64,000 nt of DNA from Hypholoma sublateritium FD-334 SS-4 (lineage: Eukaryota > Basidiomycota > Agaricomycetes > Agaricales > Strophariaceae): the NCBI GenBank assembly GCA_000827495.1, contig KN817524.1, positions 64,262 through 128,261 on the forward strand, written 5' to 3'. The translations under genes and the position numbers were made by a program. The notes beneath the pieces were generated by a model. It was not told the DNA's origin, ran no database searches, and saw only the letters and a list, made by a program, of their open reading frames with translations. This document shows, piece after piece, positions 1 through 13,428 of this stretch (positions within the stretch are counted from its first letter, which is position 1; each line of letters begins with the position of its first letter).

Positions 1-3
1 TAG

Positions 4-1083
4 GCATGGTTACAGGGGGAAACATTGAGAACAACCTGGTTTACGTCCGAATATTGGGTTGTCTTCTACATCATATCCAAGACCTAGGGCTGCACACCGT
101 CGTTTACGAGATCGTCTCGTGCAAGGATGATGTCGCTCTTCTTTCCGTCGGGCAGATGTATTATGATCATTATATCAGAGCGTGTAGGTTCATCAACCCC
201 CTCATTCAGAGTCGGATTATCTGACGTGGCCCTAGTTCGAGCTAACAAGGACGCGGTGCCAACGCCCTCCAATCACGCAACTCGCCCTTCGTTCGATAAG
301 ATGGCAGACATTATAAAAGCTACCTTGGTGGAGGCTCCTCAGTCGCATGCTACGGCGAAAAAATACGTCAGGCTTCACTTTCTTTCCTCGAATCGACATT
401 CATGCCCAGTAAGTAGGCCCTTATCCGCGATGGTCTTCGCTGCGTTATAACAGGAGCATATGACACACAATCTGTGATGAATCTCAAAGAGTTGGGTAAC
501 AAGTTTAATTCCGACCCCAGCTTGCAGATGGAGTCAATGCAATGTGCGCATATATTTGCCGAGTCCCCCAACTCGAGCATAGACCTGCAGTCACCCAAAC
601 GGGACTATGCTGCGTCGATGTGGGCGGTCATGCAGCGCTTCGGTTACCAATCCCTTCCGGACGATCTGAACGTTCACTGTCGTTTCGACGAATTAGCAAT
701 CTGGTTCACTGCAACGGTGCGTCGATTTAACTTTGATTTTTTGACAGCTCTCACATATCGTGATACTCGTTAGGGGGAAGAGAACAGGTATAAGCTCGAA
801 GCAGGACATCCCTTATACCTACGTCATTGTCACACTCACGACGCCAGATCGCGTAAAATTTCCTCTCCCATCTCCCGCTTACCTCTCTATTCACGCTGCG
901 TGCGCCAAAGTAGCCCATTTATCGGGCGCGGCGGAATGCATCGACAAGTTCTACCAGGACATGGAGGACAGAAATACCCTCAGCTCCGACGGCTCCTCAG
1001 CGAGCATACTGGAAGAGGCCATTCGGGGACTTCAGGTTATCGGATTTGAAGCCGAAGTCCATGGCAATAAGTCTGGGAACTAG
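4..1083 (+). pseudogene. HNH-nuclease-family gene remnant, 5' end outside window
   Basis: The segments read like the C-terminal part of the large Agaricomycete family annotated as HNH nuclease domain proteins: YVRILG and LLSVGQMYYDHY (exon to 183), a 52 nt intron at 184-235, PTPSNHATRPSFD, QCAHIFAES (first HNH histidine, about 540-566), RDYAASMWAVMQRFGY, then LSIHAACAKVAHLSGAAE and the end at 1083. Several things suggest decay. The frame does not connect cleanly between the AKK segment (about 360) and the AYDTQSV segment (about 456). The only intron fitting 717-747 is 31 nt. Between LPDDLN and VHCRFDEL the stretch that in intact relatives carries the central Asn of HNH seems deleted. Family assignment is from memory. 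If functional, an unusual splice near 400-455 would be needed. Confidence 0.55.
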
Positions 1084-1550
1084 AATGTCCGGCCCAATGT
1101 TCTCTTGACCAGTTCACTCGAGTCAACTCCTACACGAACATACGAGCTCGTTTGTCACGCCCGTCCGTCGATACGTCTGGGGCGCATGTCACTGCATACC
1201 TAGACGACATCCTCCGTTACGCGTGGTCCCACCCTGTCAGTGCCGGTGCGTCTCTCGTGCCATATTTGCTGCATGCGCACTCGCCATGCGACGCCGCCGA
1301 CGCAACGCTACATCACAACTGCGACACGACGGCAATGATCGATCCCACCTAAGGGGACATCTCGCCACCGACCTTCAATGGGCGAGACGCCGCGCGAGGG
1401 CGCATAGTATGGGATTGGCGCGGCGCTTGGGGCCGCTTCGAAATCCGCCTGGGAAGTATGACCCACTGTGTTAGCGAACCAAGACAGCGGGGATGTTCAA
1501 ATTTTTTGCCCGGAGTCGATGTAGTTTCCGCCCTTTCTAACTAGTTGTAT
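1084..1550. other. intergenic gap, no gene seen
   Basis: 467 bases between the HNH remnant and the end of the kinase gene. Short open frames are present but have no recognisable motif, splice logic or codon preference like the neighbours. A tRNA B-box-like string around 1436-1447 lacks a partner A box. The 3' flanks of the two neighbours probably fill this space. Confidence 0.5.
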
Positions 1551-2278
1551 CTAAATCTTGTTATATTTACCTGCAAACACATCTTCCACGACGGCGCGCG
1601 CGCGCCCGTACACCGCCTCGATGGAGTCCGTGCTGTCCACCTGCGCGAGTTAGACAAAAACTTTTCAAAAACGGCCGCGCGCACCTCTGCGACCTTGCCA
1701 AGGGCGGCGTAGTGTGCGATGACGGGCATTGTGTTGACCTTGTAGGTGCGGAAGCGCTTCGTGATGCTGGCTGCGTTGTCGTCCTCGCGGCCGCTGGTCT
1801 TGCCGCGCTCGAGCAGGCGCGCAAGGAGCACCTCTTCGGTCGTGGCAAAGTAGAGCACCAGCGCCGACGTGCACACCTGCATCGATGAGCACCCCTATGT
1901 AAAAAATTTCAAGGCACACACCGTCTCGTCAAACTTGAGGGCCTGGTCCATCTTGCGGGGGAAGCCGTCGATGAGGAAGCGGCCGCGGCCGGCGCCCCAG
2001 CCAGGGGCGGAGGCAGCGTCGCGGGCGGCGATGGCGGCGCGCATGGCGGTGTCGAGGAGCTTGATGGTGACCTCCATGGGGACGATGGTGCCCTCGCGGA
2101 TGCAGGTGCGGATGAGCTCGCCGTCGGCGGAGCCCTCGCGCGTCTGCTCCGCGCGGAGCAGGTCGCCCGCGGAGAGGTGGCAAAAGTCGAACTCGGCCAC
2201 GAGGCGGGCGCACTGGGTGCCCTTGCCTGCGCCAGGGCCGCCGAGGACGAAGATGACGGTGACGTGGGCGGGATGCAT
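1551..2278 (-). CDS. URA6: UMP/CMP (uridylate) kinase, NMP kinase family
   Basis: Transfers phosphate from ATP to UMP and CMP in pyrimidine nucleotide synthesis. Model complement(join(1551..1640,1685..1876,1922..2278)), 212 aa, usual length for Ura6. Residues 11-23 hold the P-loop ([11 protein letters not shown]), followed by [11 protein letters not shown] and [12 protein letters not shown] (NMP-binding region) and the lid [15 protein letters not shown] with its Arg/Asp residues. Both introns are 44-45 nt with clean GT-AG ends, and the last exon ends in KYNKI. The start at 2278 is chosen because it precedes the conserved VTVIFVLGG strand. Immediately upstream lies a different-frame 57-codon leader-like frame (2280-2453), so an extended organelle-targeted form cannot be excluded. 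It shares a 201 bp GC-rich intergenic region with the divergent Nup37-like gene. Confidence 0.9.
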
Positions 2279-2479
2279 GTCAGAGCTGGGGGGGCGACTT
2301 GTGGCGCGGGGGGACGAGGGGGTGGTCTGCGTGGCGGGGCTGCTGGGACGCGGGGTGTGTCTGCTCGCGGCGCTTGACGACGGCGAAGAAGGAGGCGAAG
2401 GAGGCGAGGGAGAGGGCAGCAAGGAGCCAGGGGCTGGGGCCGGCGCGGCGCATGTGGTCCTGATCAAAGGCACTCTCCC

Positions 2480-3726
2480 ATGGACCTCGAGCACCTCCAC
2501 CCGACGCCCGTCCACGCCCTCCGCGCCTGCACCGCCCCCGACGCCCGCGACCTGCTCGCCGTCGCCGGCGAGCACTCCGTCGACGTCCTGCAGGTCTCCG
2601 ACGTGGCCCTGCGCCGCGTCGCGTCGTTCCACGTCGGCGCGCGCATCACCGCGCTCGCCTGGTCGCCGCACACCGTCTCGCCCGCGGCGTCCGACGCCTG
2701 GGCCATCGAGTGCGTCCCCCGCCTAACACAATGCCCCCGCTGACCGCACAGGCTCGTCGCCGCGGGCGCCGACTTTGGCCTGCACCTGCTCACGCACTCC
2801 GCCGCCGCCCCGCCGCACGTCTTCCCCTTCGGCGGCGGCCTCAGCGGCCACCACGGCACCGTCACCGACATCGCCTACAGCGGCGGCTGGGACGCCGACG
2901 CCGCCCGCTACGTCGCAACCGTCTCCGACGACGCCATGCTCATCGTCTGGGACCTCCTCCCCGCCCCCGCCCCGGCGCCCGACCTCGGCCTCTCGCCCCC
3001 GCGCTCCGACCGCCCCCAGCCCACCGCCTACCCCATCCCCTTCGCCGCCCCGCTCAGCAGTCTGCGCGCCCACCCCGCCACCGGCACCCAGTTCCTCGCC
3101 GCCGACGCCGCCGGCGGCGTCTTCCTCGTCGACTGGCGCGCCGACCCCAACGACGCCGACGCCGACGCCCTGCGCCACTCGAGCGTCGTCGAGCTCGTCG
3201 CACCATCCGCCCTCGCCGCCGCCACCCTCGGCGCCGCCCCGTGCGCCGGCGCCAGCGTCGACTGGCGCGCGGACGCCATCGACATGTATGCGCGTCTCTC
3301 CTTCCCGTCTGCCCGTGCTAACACACACCCAGCGTCGGCGGCGTCTTCGGCACGCAGTTCGCGCTCTGGGACATCGCCAAGCTGCGCGGCGGCGCCCCGC
3401 TCCTCTCAGGGCGCTCCTTCCCCGACGGCCCCCAGATATTCCGGTGCGTGCCCCCTCTCGCACACTTACTTGCACTAACGGCGCGCGGCAGGTGGTGTCC
3501 CACGCACCCCGACTTTTTCGCCATCGCGAGCACCTCTGCGCGCGCAGGCGCCGTCGTCCACGTCCACAACTGCGCCTACGCCCAGGCCGCCCCGACCGCC
3601 CTCGCCCTGCGCCCGCGCCCCCACCACATCCGCGCCCTCGACTTTCTCTCCCTCCCCGGCATCCCACGCCTCGCAGCAGCCGTCGCCAGCACCGTCCTCG
3701 TCTTTCCCATCGGCGTCGATGTCTGA
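2480..3726 (+). CDS. NUP37: Nup37-like WD40 nucleoporin
   Basis: Probable structural subunit of the Nup107-160 (Y) complex of the nuclear pore. Model join(2480..2709,2752..3285,3333..3443,3492..3726), 369 aa; all three introns (42-48 nt) keep phase 2. WD-type blades are visible: [48 protein letters not shown] with [14 protein letters not shown], then [12 protein letters not shown] and a final ALDFL...STVLVFPI. The order SFH-GxRI-xxLAWSP, SDD-xxxVWDL and FALWDI follows metazoan and fungal Nup37 as I recall it, and there is no extra domain. Composition is extremely GC-rich with strong C-ending codons, like the kinase next door. Another WD40 protein of similar size is the alternative; the fold is secure, the identity less so. 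Confidence 0.7.
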
Positions 3727-3985
3727 CTGCGGGAGAAAATTCTCATATCCTTTGTATCTTATTCTCTTGCTCACTCATCTATAATTTTTGCGCATGAATG
3801 GTGAAATCTAAATCTCAGAAGAAACAATACCAGACAACCAAACGAGAAATGGCCATCGCTGACAGTGACCAGCTTGGCCAAAAAGTAGTACAAATTACAC
3901 ACGCGCCGCATATTTACAAAGGTAGTATTACGAGTACATTCAAGAAAACACACACAAAAATCCCCAAGCCCAATCCAATCCAAAA

Positions 3986-6900
3986 TCAGTGCCCGTACGC
4001 AGGCCCATGCATCGCCTGGTACTGCTGCATCTGCCCCATCCCGTGCGCCTGCATCGCGTGCCGCTGCTGCTGCTGCTGCTGGTCCATGTACTGCGGCGCC
4101 AGCACCACGTTCTGCAGCGCAAGCGGCGCGTCGCTCTCCCCGAACCCGAGCTCGATGAACATGTTCTTCCAGTACCGCTGGTCCAGCTCCGACGAGTGCG
4201 GCGCCGGCGGGATGTACCCCCCCGGGTACGACTGCCCCGGCGGCAGCGGCGCGTTCCCCAGGCTGCGCGTCGGCAGGTCCCCCGCCCCCCCGTACTCGTG
4301 CTCCCGCACCCCCGCCTGCGGGTGCGCAGGCAGGTGCGGCGACGCCGGGAAATGGAACGCCTGCGCCTGCACTTGCGGCGGTGCCTGCACCTGCTGCTGT
4401 TGTTGCTGCGTCTGCACCTGGACCTGGACCTGCTGCACCTGTTGCTGCTGCTGCTGCTGCCCATACCCCTGCGCGCCCACGGCGGCCGGCAGCGCCGCGC
4501 CTAATTCCCTTTTTAGCCCGTCGTCGCGCCCGTGCAATTGTGTGCGCTGCGGCGACTTACCCTGCAGCCGGGGATCAATCGGCATATTGTCGCCTCGCTG
4601 CTCGCGCTCGCCCCGCCGGGATTTAAAAATATCGTTCTCGACGAGACTGCGCAGGAACCGCGCGTGGTACGACGCCGCCATCGACACCGTCGACACCGCA
4701 AAGCGCGCCGCCTCCTCGTACGAGTCCGCCGTGCGGTTGATCAGGCTGTGAATCTCGTCCGCGCGCTCCGCCCCGAGCTGCTCGCCCGTGTTTGGCGTGC
4801 GCAGAAGCTGAGACTGCGGTCAATAAATTGCACCGACGTCCATACAGCCTCCGACTTGCCTTCAATAGGAAGATGGCCGAGTATGCCGTCATAACCGTAA
4901 TTGATTCTTGTCCGTAGCGCTTAAGGAGGCCGGTTAGCACTACGTCAGACGCGCGCTGGCAAAGCTCCCACCAGCAGTCTCATCCCGTGAAAGTCTTCCG
5001 ACACGATGTTCAGCGACTCCAGTGCGCTCGTGATGCACATCGTCAGCGCCTGCAGACTAGGGGGGTGCCGACTGTGCTATCGGACATATGTCAGCACATT
5101 TAGAGTTTGAAACCAATTACCGACTCACCGGCTGCATCGACGATTGGATGCCGAAGCTATTCAAGAACAGTCGGACGTGTAGCCGGAAGAACGACAAGAA
5201 CGAAAAGTGGAATTTCTCTCCTCGGGCTACACGGATGCATCAGTAAATGAATCAGCGAACCCACAAATAACACGGACCTTTTTCCATTTCCTGCCGCCAC
5301 ATCTGATCCCATGAAGTCAGTCTGACGTTGCAATGTGCGAGAACATGCTCATAGTTGATGTCCGAATGTGCATTGTTCAGCGTAGCCTTCGCAGAATTGA
5401 AGATGTCCGTCGTCTCCGCCTATGATATGTCAGCAAAATCCGCAAAAATAGCCCGGCCAGTGAATGCACATACGGCAATTCGACGCAGCGCGACAAATGC
5501 AGCGATGATAACATCCTCCGGCCGAATCGTGGTGCCGCTTAATTCGTGCCATGCCGTGGCGTGCCTGATAAGATCATCTTCTGGGAGCATCCAATGCCGG
5601 CCGGTTTGCATGCTCAAGCTGCGGTCGTGCACAAACAACACCAGGTATGTGCGCTCCCGGTTGCGCCGCTCCAGTCGCTGAAAATCGGTCTCCGCAGGCG
5701 ATGGGTGCGCAATATAGCGGTTGAGCCCCAGTTCCACAGCCATACGGCATGCCTGAATGAGGGACCGATAAGCAGGAGCAACGTGTCAGTTGAGTATGTG
5801 CATACATAACCAATGTAGGTCCATGTTCTCTATATGTGGAGTTAAAACCGTTTGATACCATAAAAGAAAAAGGGACGCACATTATCGGTCGGATCTTTCC
5901 AATAGGTCAGGCATGCAAAGGCTTGCACAACCTCAACGCGCTTCCACCCTTCCGAAAAGGCACGGATTGCGTATTCCTGGGCGAGCTTCTGGCATTCTTT
6001 GAACTTTTCTGGCCGGAAAAACTTGCAGCCGGCCATGACGAGAGTGGTGAATAAAAACGGGCATCTTGAACGGACATAAGAGACGGTGTGGAGGGTAGGA
6101 TCAAAAAAATTGATGAATGGATTCAGACGCAAAAACACGAGGTCGAACAGATCCTGGACCTCTTTTTCGTTGACGATACCGGCAGTGATGGGATCATTCA
6201 AGCCGACAGGAGCGGGCGTAAGGTTCGGTGGTGGAGTGAAGGAGGTGCTCCGAGGCGCTGCTGAAGGGAGAGACTCTGGATTGAGTATAGTCCTGAAGAA
6301 CGAGTTTCGTTTATTCTCTGAGATGAGCTTCGCTGGGAAGAGAGGTTCATCTACCCGCTCAAAGTCATCCTTTTCGTCATCGAGGGTGACCGAGCGCGAG
6401 CCATTGGCGGACGGAGGATAGCCATCAGGGCTTTGGTAAGACGGCTGCATGGGCGGAGGAGGCTCGTTGGCAGCGAAGTGGGAATTAGTTGCGCTATATG
6501 GCTGGTCTGATGAGCGTGATGGTGATGTGTAATGGTCCTGGCTGGAAGATATGCGGAGGTCCTCTTGGTACGGAGAAGTGGCCTCGGTCGAGTGGGACTT
6601 TAGTTTCGCAGAATTGAGACCCTTTTCGAGACGACGCAACATTTTGGAGGCATCTGATAATCTGGGGACCAGGAAAGTGGTCAGAGGATGCGTGGCGCGA
6701 TAAGAATCAGAAGGTGGTTACTTTGAGCCTGGCTTGCGGCCGCGCCTGTGCTTTTCGAAAATGCATCTATCGAGGCGATGAGAATAAAGAGGGAGAGGGA
6801 CGGGATGGGTGGCGTACTCCACGTTGGCTCGCTTGCAGCGCTGGCATTGCTTCTGGCCGTCTTCTGCGCCGACGCATTTCATCTAGAGCTGGGGGTAAGA

Positions 6901-7081
6901 GCGGAGACTGGAATAGATGGGCAGACGGGACCTTTGCGGCGCGACAGACGGTGCAGGCACGGGCGCCGCGGACCACGGGGGTCTTGGCACTGCAGCAGAC
7001 ATTCAGCTGGGGACGATGGAAAAGCGGGGCGGCGACGGACCTGTGCTTTGTGTCGGGACTGGTGTCCATTTGCGGATCCAT
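3986..7081 (-). CDS. PriB-like Zn2Cys6 transcription factor with fungal-specific TF domain
   Basis: Nuclear DNA-binding regulator resembling Lentinula PriB. Model complement(join(3986..4500,4561..4813,4860..4919,4972..5071,5121..5226,5278..5419,5474..5752,5806..5829,5881..6661,6722..6766,6818..6882,6932..7081)), 839 aa. The zinc cluster lies at residues about 42-72: ACTVCRAAKMKC, a nine-residue loop, then CQRCKRANVEC, followed by the basic HRRGRKPGSK and a short linker into MLRRLEKGLN. The middle region holds the fungal-specific TF homology domain (TYWKDPTDNRTWTYIGY, ACRMAVELGLNRY, ERRNRERTYLVLFVHDR). The C terminus is strongly Gln-rich. Exon 5806-5829 is only 24 nt; intron 4814-4859 has a GC donor; intron 4501-4560 is in frame and stop-free, so it may be retained. 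Confidence 0.87.
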
Positions 7082-7538
7082 GGCAGTGTGAGTGGTCCGG
7101 TTTTCAATCGATGGGCGACGGTGATCAAAGCGAGCTCGAGACACCGGAGCGCTGGGCAGCGACGGGCTCGGGGACAGGCGAGACGGAATCAGGCGGCGGC
7201 AGTGGCGGGGGCGATGTGTGGGTGGGGCGGGGACGGCGGCGGCGGGTGGTGGTGGTGGTTGAGGTCAAGGTGGTGGTCAGGGAAAGAAACCGGCATCTTC
7301 TAACTGCTAATACTTATCATTAATTAATTTTATCATATCCTCGGCCAAGTCCGCCGCACCTGCTCCGTCCTCGTCGCCGTCCTGCTCGCTGTCGACGCCC
7401 GCAACGTGCTCGCCGTCACCCACATCCTGCTCGTCGCCGGCTTCTTGACCGCTGCTCGTTGAACGCCGACGTTGACCGGCCCACGTGACTGTGACTCGTC
7501 AACGCTGTCACTGCGCTCGCTCTCATACACTGACGACG
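7082..7538. promoter_or_regulatory. divergent promoter region, PriB-like / CDC5
   Basis: 457 bases separate the two divergent start codons. A palindromic CACGTG (bHLH/E-box type) sits at 7482-7487, about 50 bases before the CDC5 start. The part around 7350-7450 is rich in GTCCTCGTCGCC-like repeats on the plus strand. Long frames antisense to the regulator's first exons run into this region and are treated as shadows. Confidence 0.45.
7482..7487. promoter_or_regulatory. CACGTG E-box-type palindrome
   Basis: Exact CACGTG between the PriB-like and CDC5 starts, 52 bases upstream of the CDC5 ATG. It is a match to the bHLH core only; binding is not shown. Confidence 0.3.
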
Positions 7539-10418
<2,880 letters not shown>

Positions 10419-10841
10419 TTATTTTTTTTGAATCTGTACCACTCGTTATTCACCACATGTATACTTGGTCTTGTATAGAATTTTTCTATACAATGGTAAT
10501 ATCCTCTTTATGACGCACAACATTCAGATTCAGTGAGCCATGGATTTACACATGTAATTGGAAGGAGAGGATCATTCTCCAAACAACATACGTCTTCATA
10601 TTGGCATTCACGTTCAACCCTCCAATTTGGTGGCTGCTTGGATTCATGAAGAGGTAGCATTCATAGAGCTTCGTTCCACTTTGTTAAAGGTTTGCAAAAT
10701 GGAGCAGTGAAGTCATTCAAGTCGGTCCCTTTGCAATCCATTAATTTGACTTCATCCAATTCGAAGAAGGCATTGAAGCATATCTTGCTCTAAAGATACG
10801 GCATGTAGCTTCCATGTTTGGTGTCTACAAGAATTAAATAA
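10419..10841. other. convergent intergenic region, CDC5 and MIC19 3' ends
   Basis: 423 AT-richer bases between two convergent stop codons, presumably both 3' UTRs and terminators. No open frame with splice or motif support was found. Confidence 0.5.
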
Positions 10842-11548
10842 TCACAACGACCTGAAATATGCCTAGAGGATCGATAAAATCAGTAACTGTGACCGCATGA
10901 GGTAGCCCTTGATTCACCTGCTCTAACCGGTCCACCGAGGCCTTGAATTTAGTGACTTCAGGCCAACAATCAAGGGCGGCGGCCTTATTTTTCCTGAAAG
11001 AAAGCGAAGATGAATGCACCGATGGCGAGGGCACACGACACACGCACTTATAGCACTCCGCGACGGCATTGCCGCTCTGTTCAACCTCTGGGTATTCGGG
11101 AATTTTCTTATTCGACTGGTACTTCTCAATCTTCGCCCGTACCTCCTCCAGGTCGCCGAGCAGCGCAGCGCTGTTCCTGACGTCACCCGCTTGTGTTCCG
11201 TCCCCTTCCGAAGCTTTGCCCGCCATGGACGTTTCGCGGTCAAGGTTCTCTTTCTCGAGGGCCTGCTCAATCTCCTGACGTACGACCTCCTCGTCCCTCC
11301 TCAGGTGCTCCAGCTCGTCCCGTATCCGGGCGCGAATATGGCCATCCAGAATTGACTGCCGCTCCGGCGTAGTTTCTGTCGCTTCCTGGCGGTCAGAAAG
11401 TTGGTTCACGACGTTTGGAGAGAACTAGAATATCTGCATTGGGACAATTATACCTGGAACGAGAAATAGAAAGACTCACCGAGATGGGCGTTTCATTTTG
11501 AAAAACCTTCTCGTCTGGCGCGTCCGACCTTGATTGACTGGCTCCCAT
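10842..11548 (-). CDS. MIC19: MICOS complex subunit MIC19 (AIM13)
   Basis: Inner-membrane peripheral MICOS subunit that helps hold crista junctions. Model complement(join(10842..10862,10918..10993,11048..11424,11480..11548)), 180 aa, close to the yeast length. Residues 1-8 (MGASQSRS) form an N-myristoylation consensus, as in Mic19 orthologues. The middle is charged and coiled-coil-like (LEHLRRDEEVVRQEIEQAL). The C terminus is a CHCH-type segment with CYKKNKAAALDC, a C-x10-C pair as in fungal Mic19, followed by FKASVDRLEQ and a last exon of seven codons ending AYFRSL. All introns are 54-55 nt with canonical ends. Identification rests on the combination of myristoyl signal, coiled coil and C-x10-C. 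Confidence 0.85.
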
Positions 11549-11835
11549 CTTCCGCGCTTAGGACAAGTCCAAACGCATTGAGCGAGCGTTTCCGCGGTGG
11601 CTTATGTAACACAAATTAGGCTCGGCAACGTCTCCGAGTCGCTCTCTCAACTTGCTCTCACTGTCAACTGTCAACTTGCCTTGAAGAAATGCTACTTACA
11701 CGATTTCTTAACACCGCTAGATACCCACAATCACACCACCTCGTGTCAATGCCTATGATCACAACACGAACATGGTTACTTATAGTAGTACTGAACACAC
11801 CCGTCTAACATTCCAGTTCTCAATATCGAAATATC

Positions 11836-13428
11836 ATGGTTCTTCAAGAAGTAGCTGATGCTCTTCGCGAGTACATCTTTGATCAAATGCCGATCCGAAT
11901 GCTCAAAGTACCAGAGATCAAGCTTATAGAAAGGCGGGAAATATTCCAGCATTTGCTACCTTGCATAGAGGACATTACCGAAGACATATTGTCGGAAAAG
12001 GCGAAAGAGGACTGGGCACGGTACGCGGTACGAAGCAACCTTCTCATCGATATTATCAAAGAGCGCGCCCAATACGCAATCCTTTCACACACTTGGCTTG
12101 ACAATGAGGTGACCTACGAGGACTGGAAGCTCAAGCGTAATCTATCTGGCTCAGGTTATGACAAGCTTGTGCAGTTTTGCAGAGTCTCCGCAGCGGATTA
12201 CGACGTATCTCTTGCCTGGATGGACACCATTTGCATCGACAAACAAAGTACTTCCGAGCTGGATGAATCCATTCGTTCGATGTATCGCTGGTACGCAGGT
12301 TCCTCCATCTGCATAATTTTCCTTGCAAACACCACCTCCCTGGTCGATTTGCCACACGATCGATGGTTCACGCGTGGGTGGACACTGCAGGAGCTCCTAG
12401 CTCCTCCGCGCTTCAAATTTTATGCGAAGTCTTGGACGACCCTCACCCCAATCGACATTTTGAACGATAAGCCTAGCCGGAGCATGTGGAACGTGAATCC
12501 CTCCCATATCCACAATATACTCGCAGAGGTGACGGGTATCTCTTTCACTGAGATGCAACACTTCATACCGGGCGCACAAAGCGGTGACTTCTCAAGGCGC
12601 ATGACATGGGCAGCCAAGCGAACCACAACGAGGGGAGAAGATAGAGCCTACTCTCTGATGGGTATATTCAGCGTTACTTTCCCGATTGCTTATGGAGAAG
12701 GTGTAGAGCGAGCTTTCTTCCGACTCATCGAACAAATTTTACACTCTCACCGCAATGTATTGGATATCCTGAATTGGGCTGGTAGGCCAATACCGAACCA
12801 AATTCACTCTACAAATTTGCTACCTTCAAGTCCGGAGTGCTATCTACGTCGCGCAACTAATCTAGATCTTCAAGGAAACCGACAAACGCCGGCCAAGCCT
12901 ATGATTCTAACTCATCTTGGACTACAAATTCGACTGATATTTGTCAATGCAGATGTGGTGATATCCCCCTGCGAAGATGCAAACTCCTTACTACAAGAAA
13001 ATCAAGTCATGATGCAATGTACAGACGGCCTCCAGAGTGAACCAACAATAGTCCACCTTAAACATGTGCATGACAGAGACCTTTTTGGACCATTTCGCTT
13101 CACATGGAAATTTGTCTTTGGCATCTGGAATTTGCATGAATCTGGTAAAACGATCGAAATTCCTGAAATTTGTGCTGCACTCCTCTTTCGAGTTCCCCAC
13201 GTCCAGCCTTTATCAGCCTCTATCACTGCAGAAGAACGCGCTTCACAGCCCGATCTCGAAGAGGGTGAAGAGCAATCAGAGGACGAAGACGACCTCGGTG
13301 ACCTGACGTCCTGTATGATTGACACTGCACAAGTAATAACATTCAAAAGCTCTGTACAATTTCGGAATCTCAATAGAGAGAAAAAATTGAAAGCTTTCAG
13401 TGCTCAAATTCAGTCCATATATCTCTGA
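11836..13428 (+). CDS. HET-domain protein (heterokaryon incompatibility type)
   Basis: 530 aa in one uninterrupted exon, in contrast to its intron-rich neighbours. The HET domain spans roughly residues 78-290 with its three diagnostic blocks: YAILSHTW (80-87), AWMDTICIDK (127-136) and RGWTLQELLAPP (180-191), then GEDRAYSLMGIF. In ascomycetes such domains trigger cell death after non-self recognition; many basidiomycete copies have no known role. The C-terminal 200 residues contain no recognised repeat or transmembrane domain and include an acidic stretch (EDEDDLGD). No NACHT, ankyrin or patatin partner is encoded next to it. Codon use is less GC-biased than the flanking genes, typical of fast-evolving accessory genes. 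The start at 11836 is the first ATG of the frame. Confidence 0.93.
   Translation: MVLQEVADALREYIFDQMPIRMLKVPEIKLIERREIFQHLLPCIEDITEDILSEKAKEDWARYAVRSNLLIDIIKERAQYAILSHTWLDNEVTYEDWKLKRNLSGSGYDKLVQFCRVSAADYDVSLAWMDTICIDKQSTSELDESIRSMYRWYAGSSICIIFLANTTSLVDLPHDRWFTRGWTLQELLAPPRFKFYAKSWTTLTPIDILNDKPSRSMWNVNPSHIHNILAEVTGISFTEMQHFIPGAQSGDFSRRMTWAAKRTTTRGEDRAYSLMGIFSVTFPIAYGEGVERAFFRLIEQILHSHRNVLDILNWAGRPIPNQIHSTNLLPSSPECYLRRATNLDLQGNRQTPAKPMILTHLGLQIRLIFVNADVVISPCEDANSLLQENQVMMQCTDGLQSEPTIVHLKHVHDRDLFGPFRFTWKFVFGIWNLHESGKTIEIPEICAALLFRVPHVQPLSASITAEERASQPDLEEGEEQSEDEDDLGDLTSCMIDTAQVITFKSSVQFRNLNREKKLKAFSAQIQSIYL

Noticed and set aside
1430..1450. tRNA B-box-like string
   Set aside because: One mismatch in the core, no A box at the right distance and no cloverleaf could be drawn.
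2723..3667. Long minus-strand open frames opposite the Nup37-like gene
   Set aside because: Gly/Arg-rich, no motif; they arise because stop codons are rare in GC-rich DNA. The plus strand has WD40 blades and correct splicing.
6748..7323. Plus-strand frames of 125-191 codons opposite the PriB-like first exons
   Set aside because: They run against a zinc-cluster coding strand with perfect family match; composition is that of an antisense shadow.
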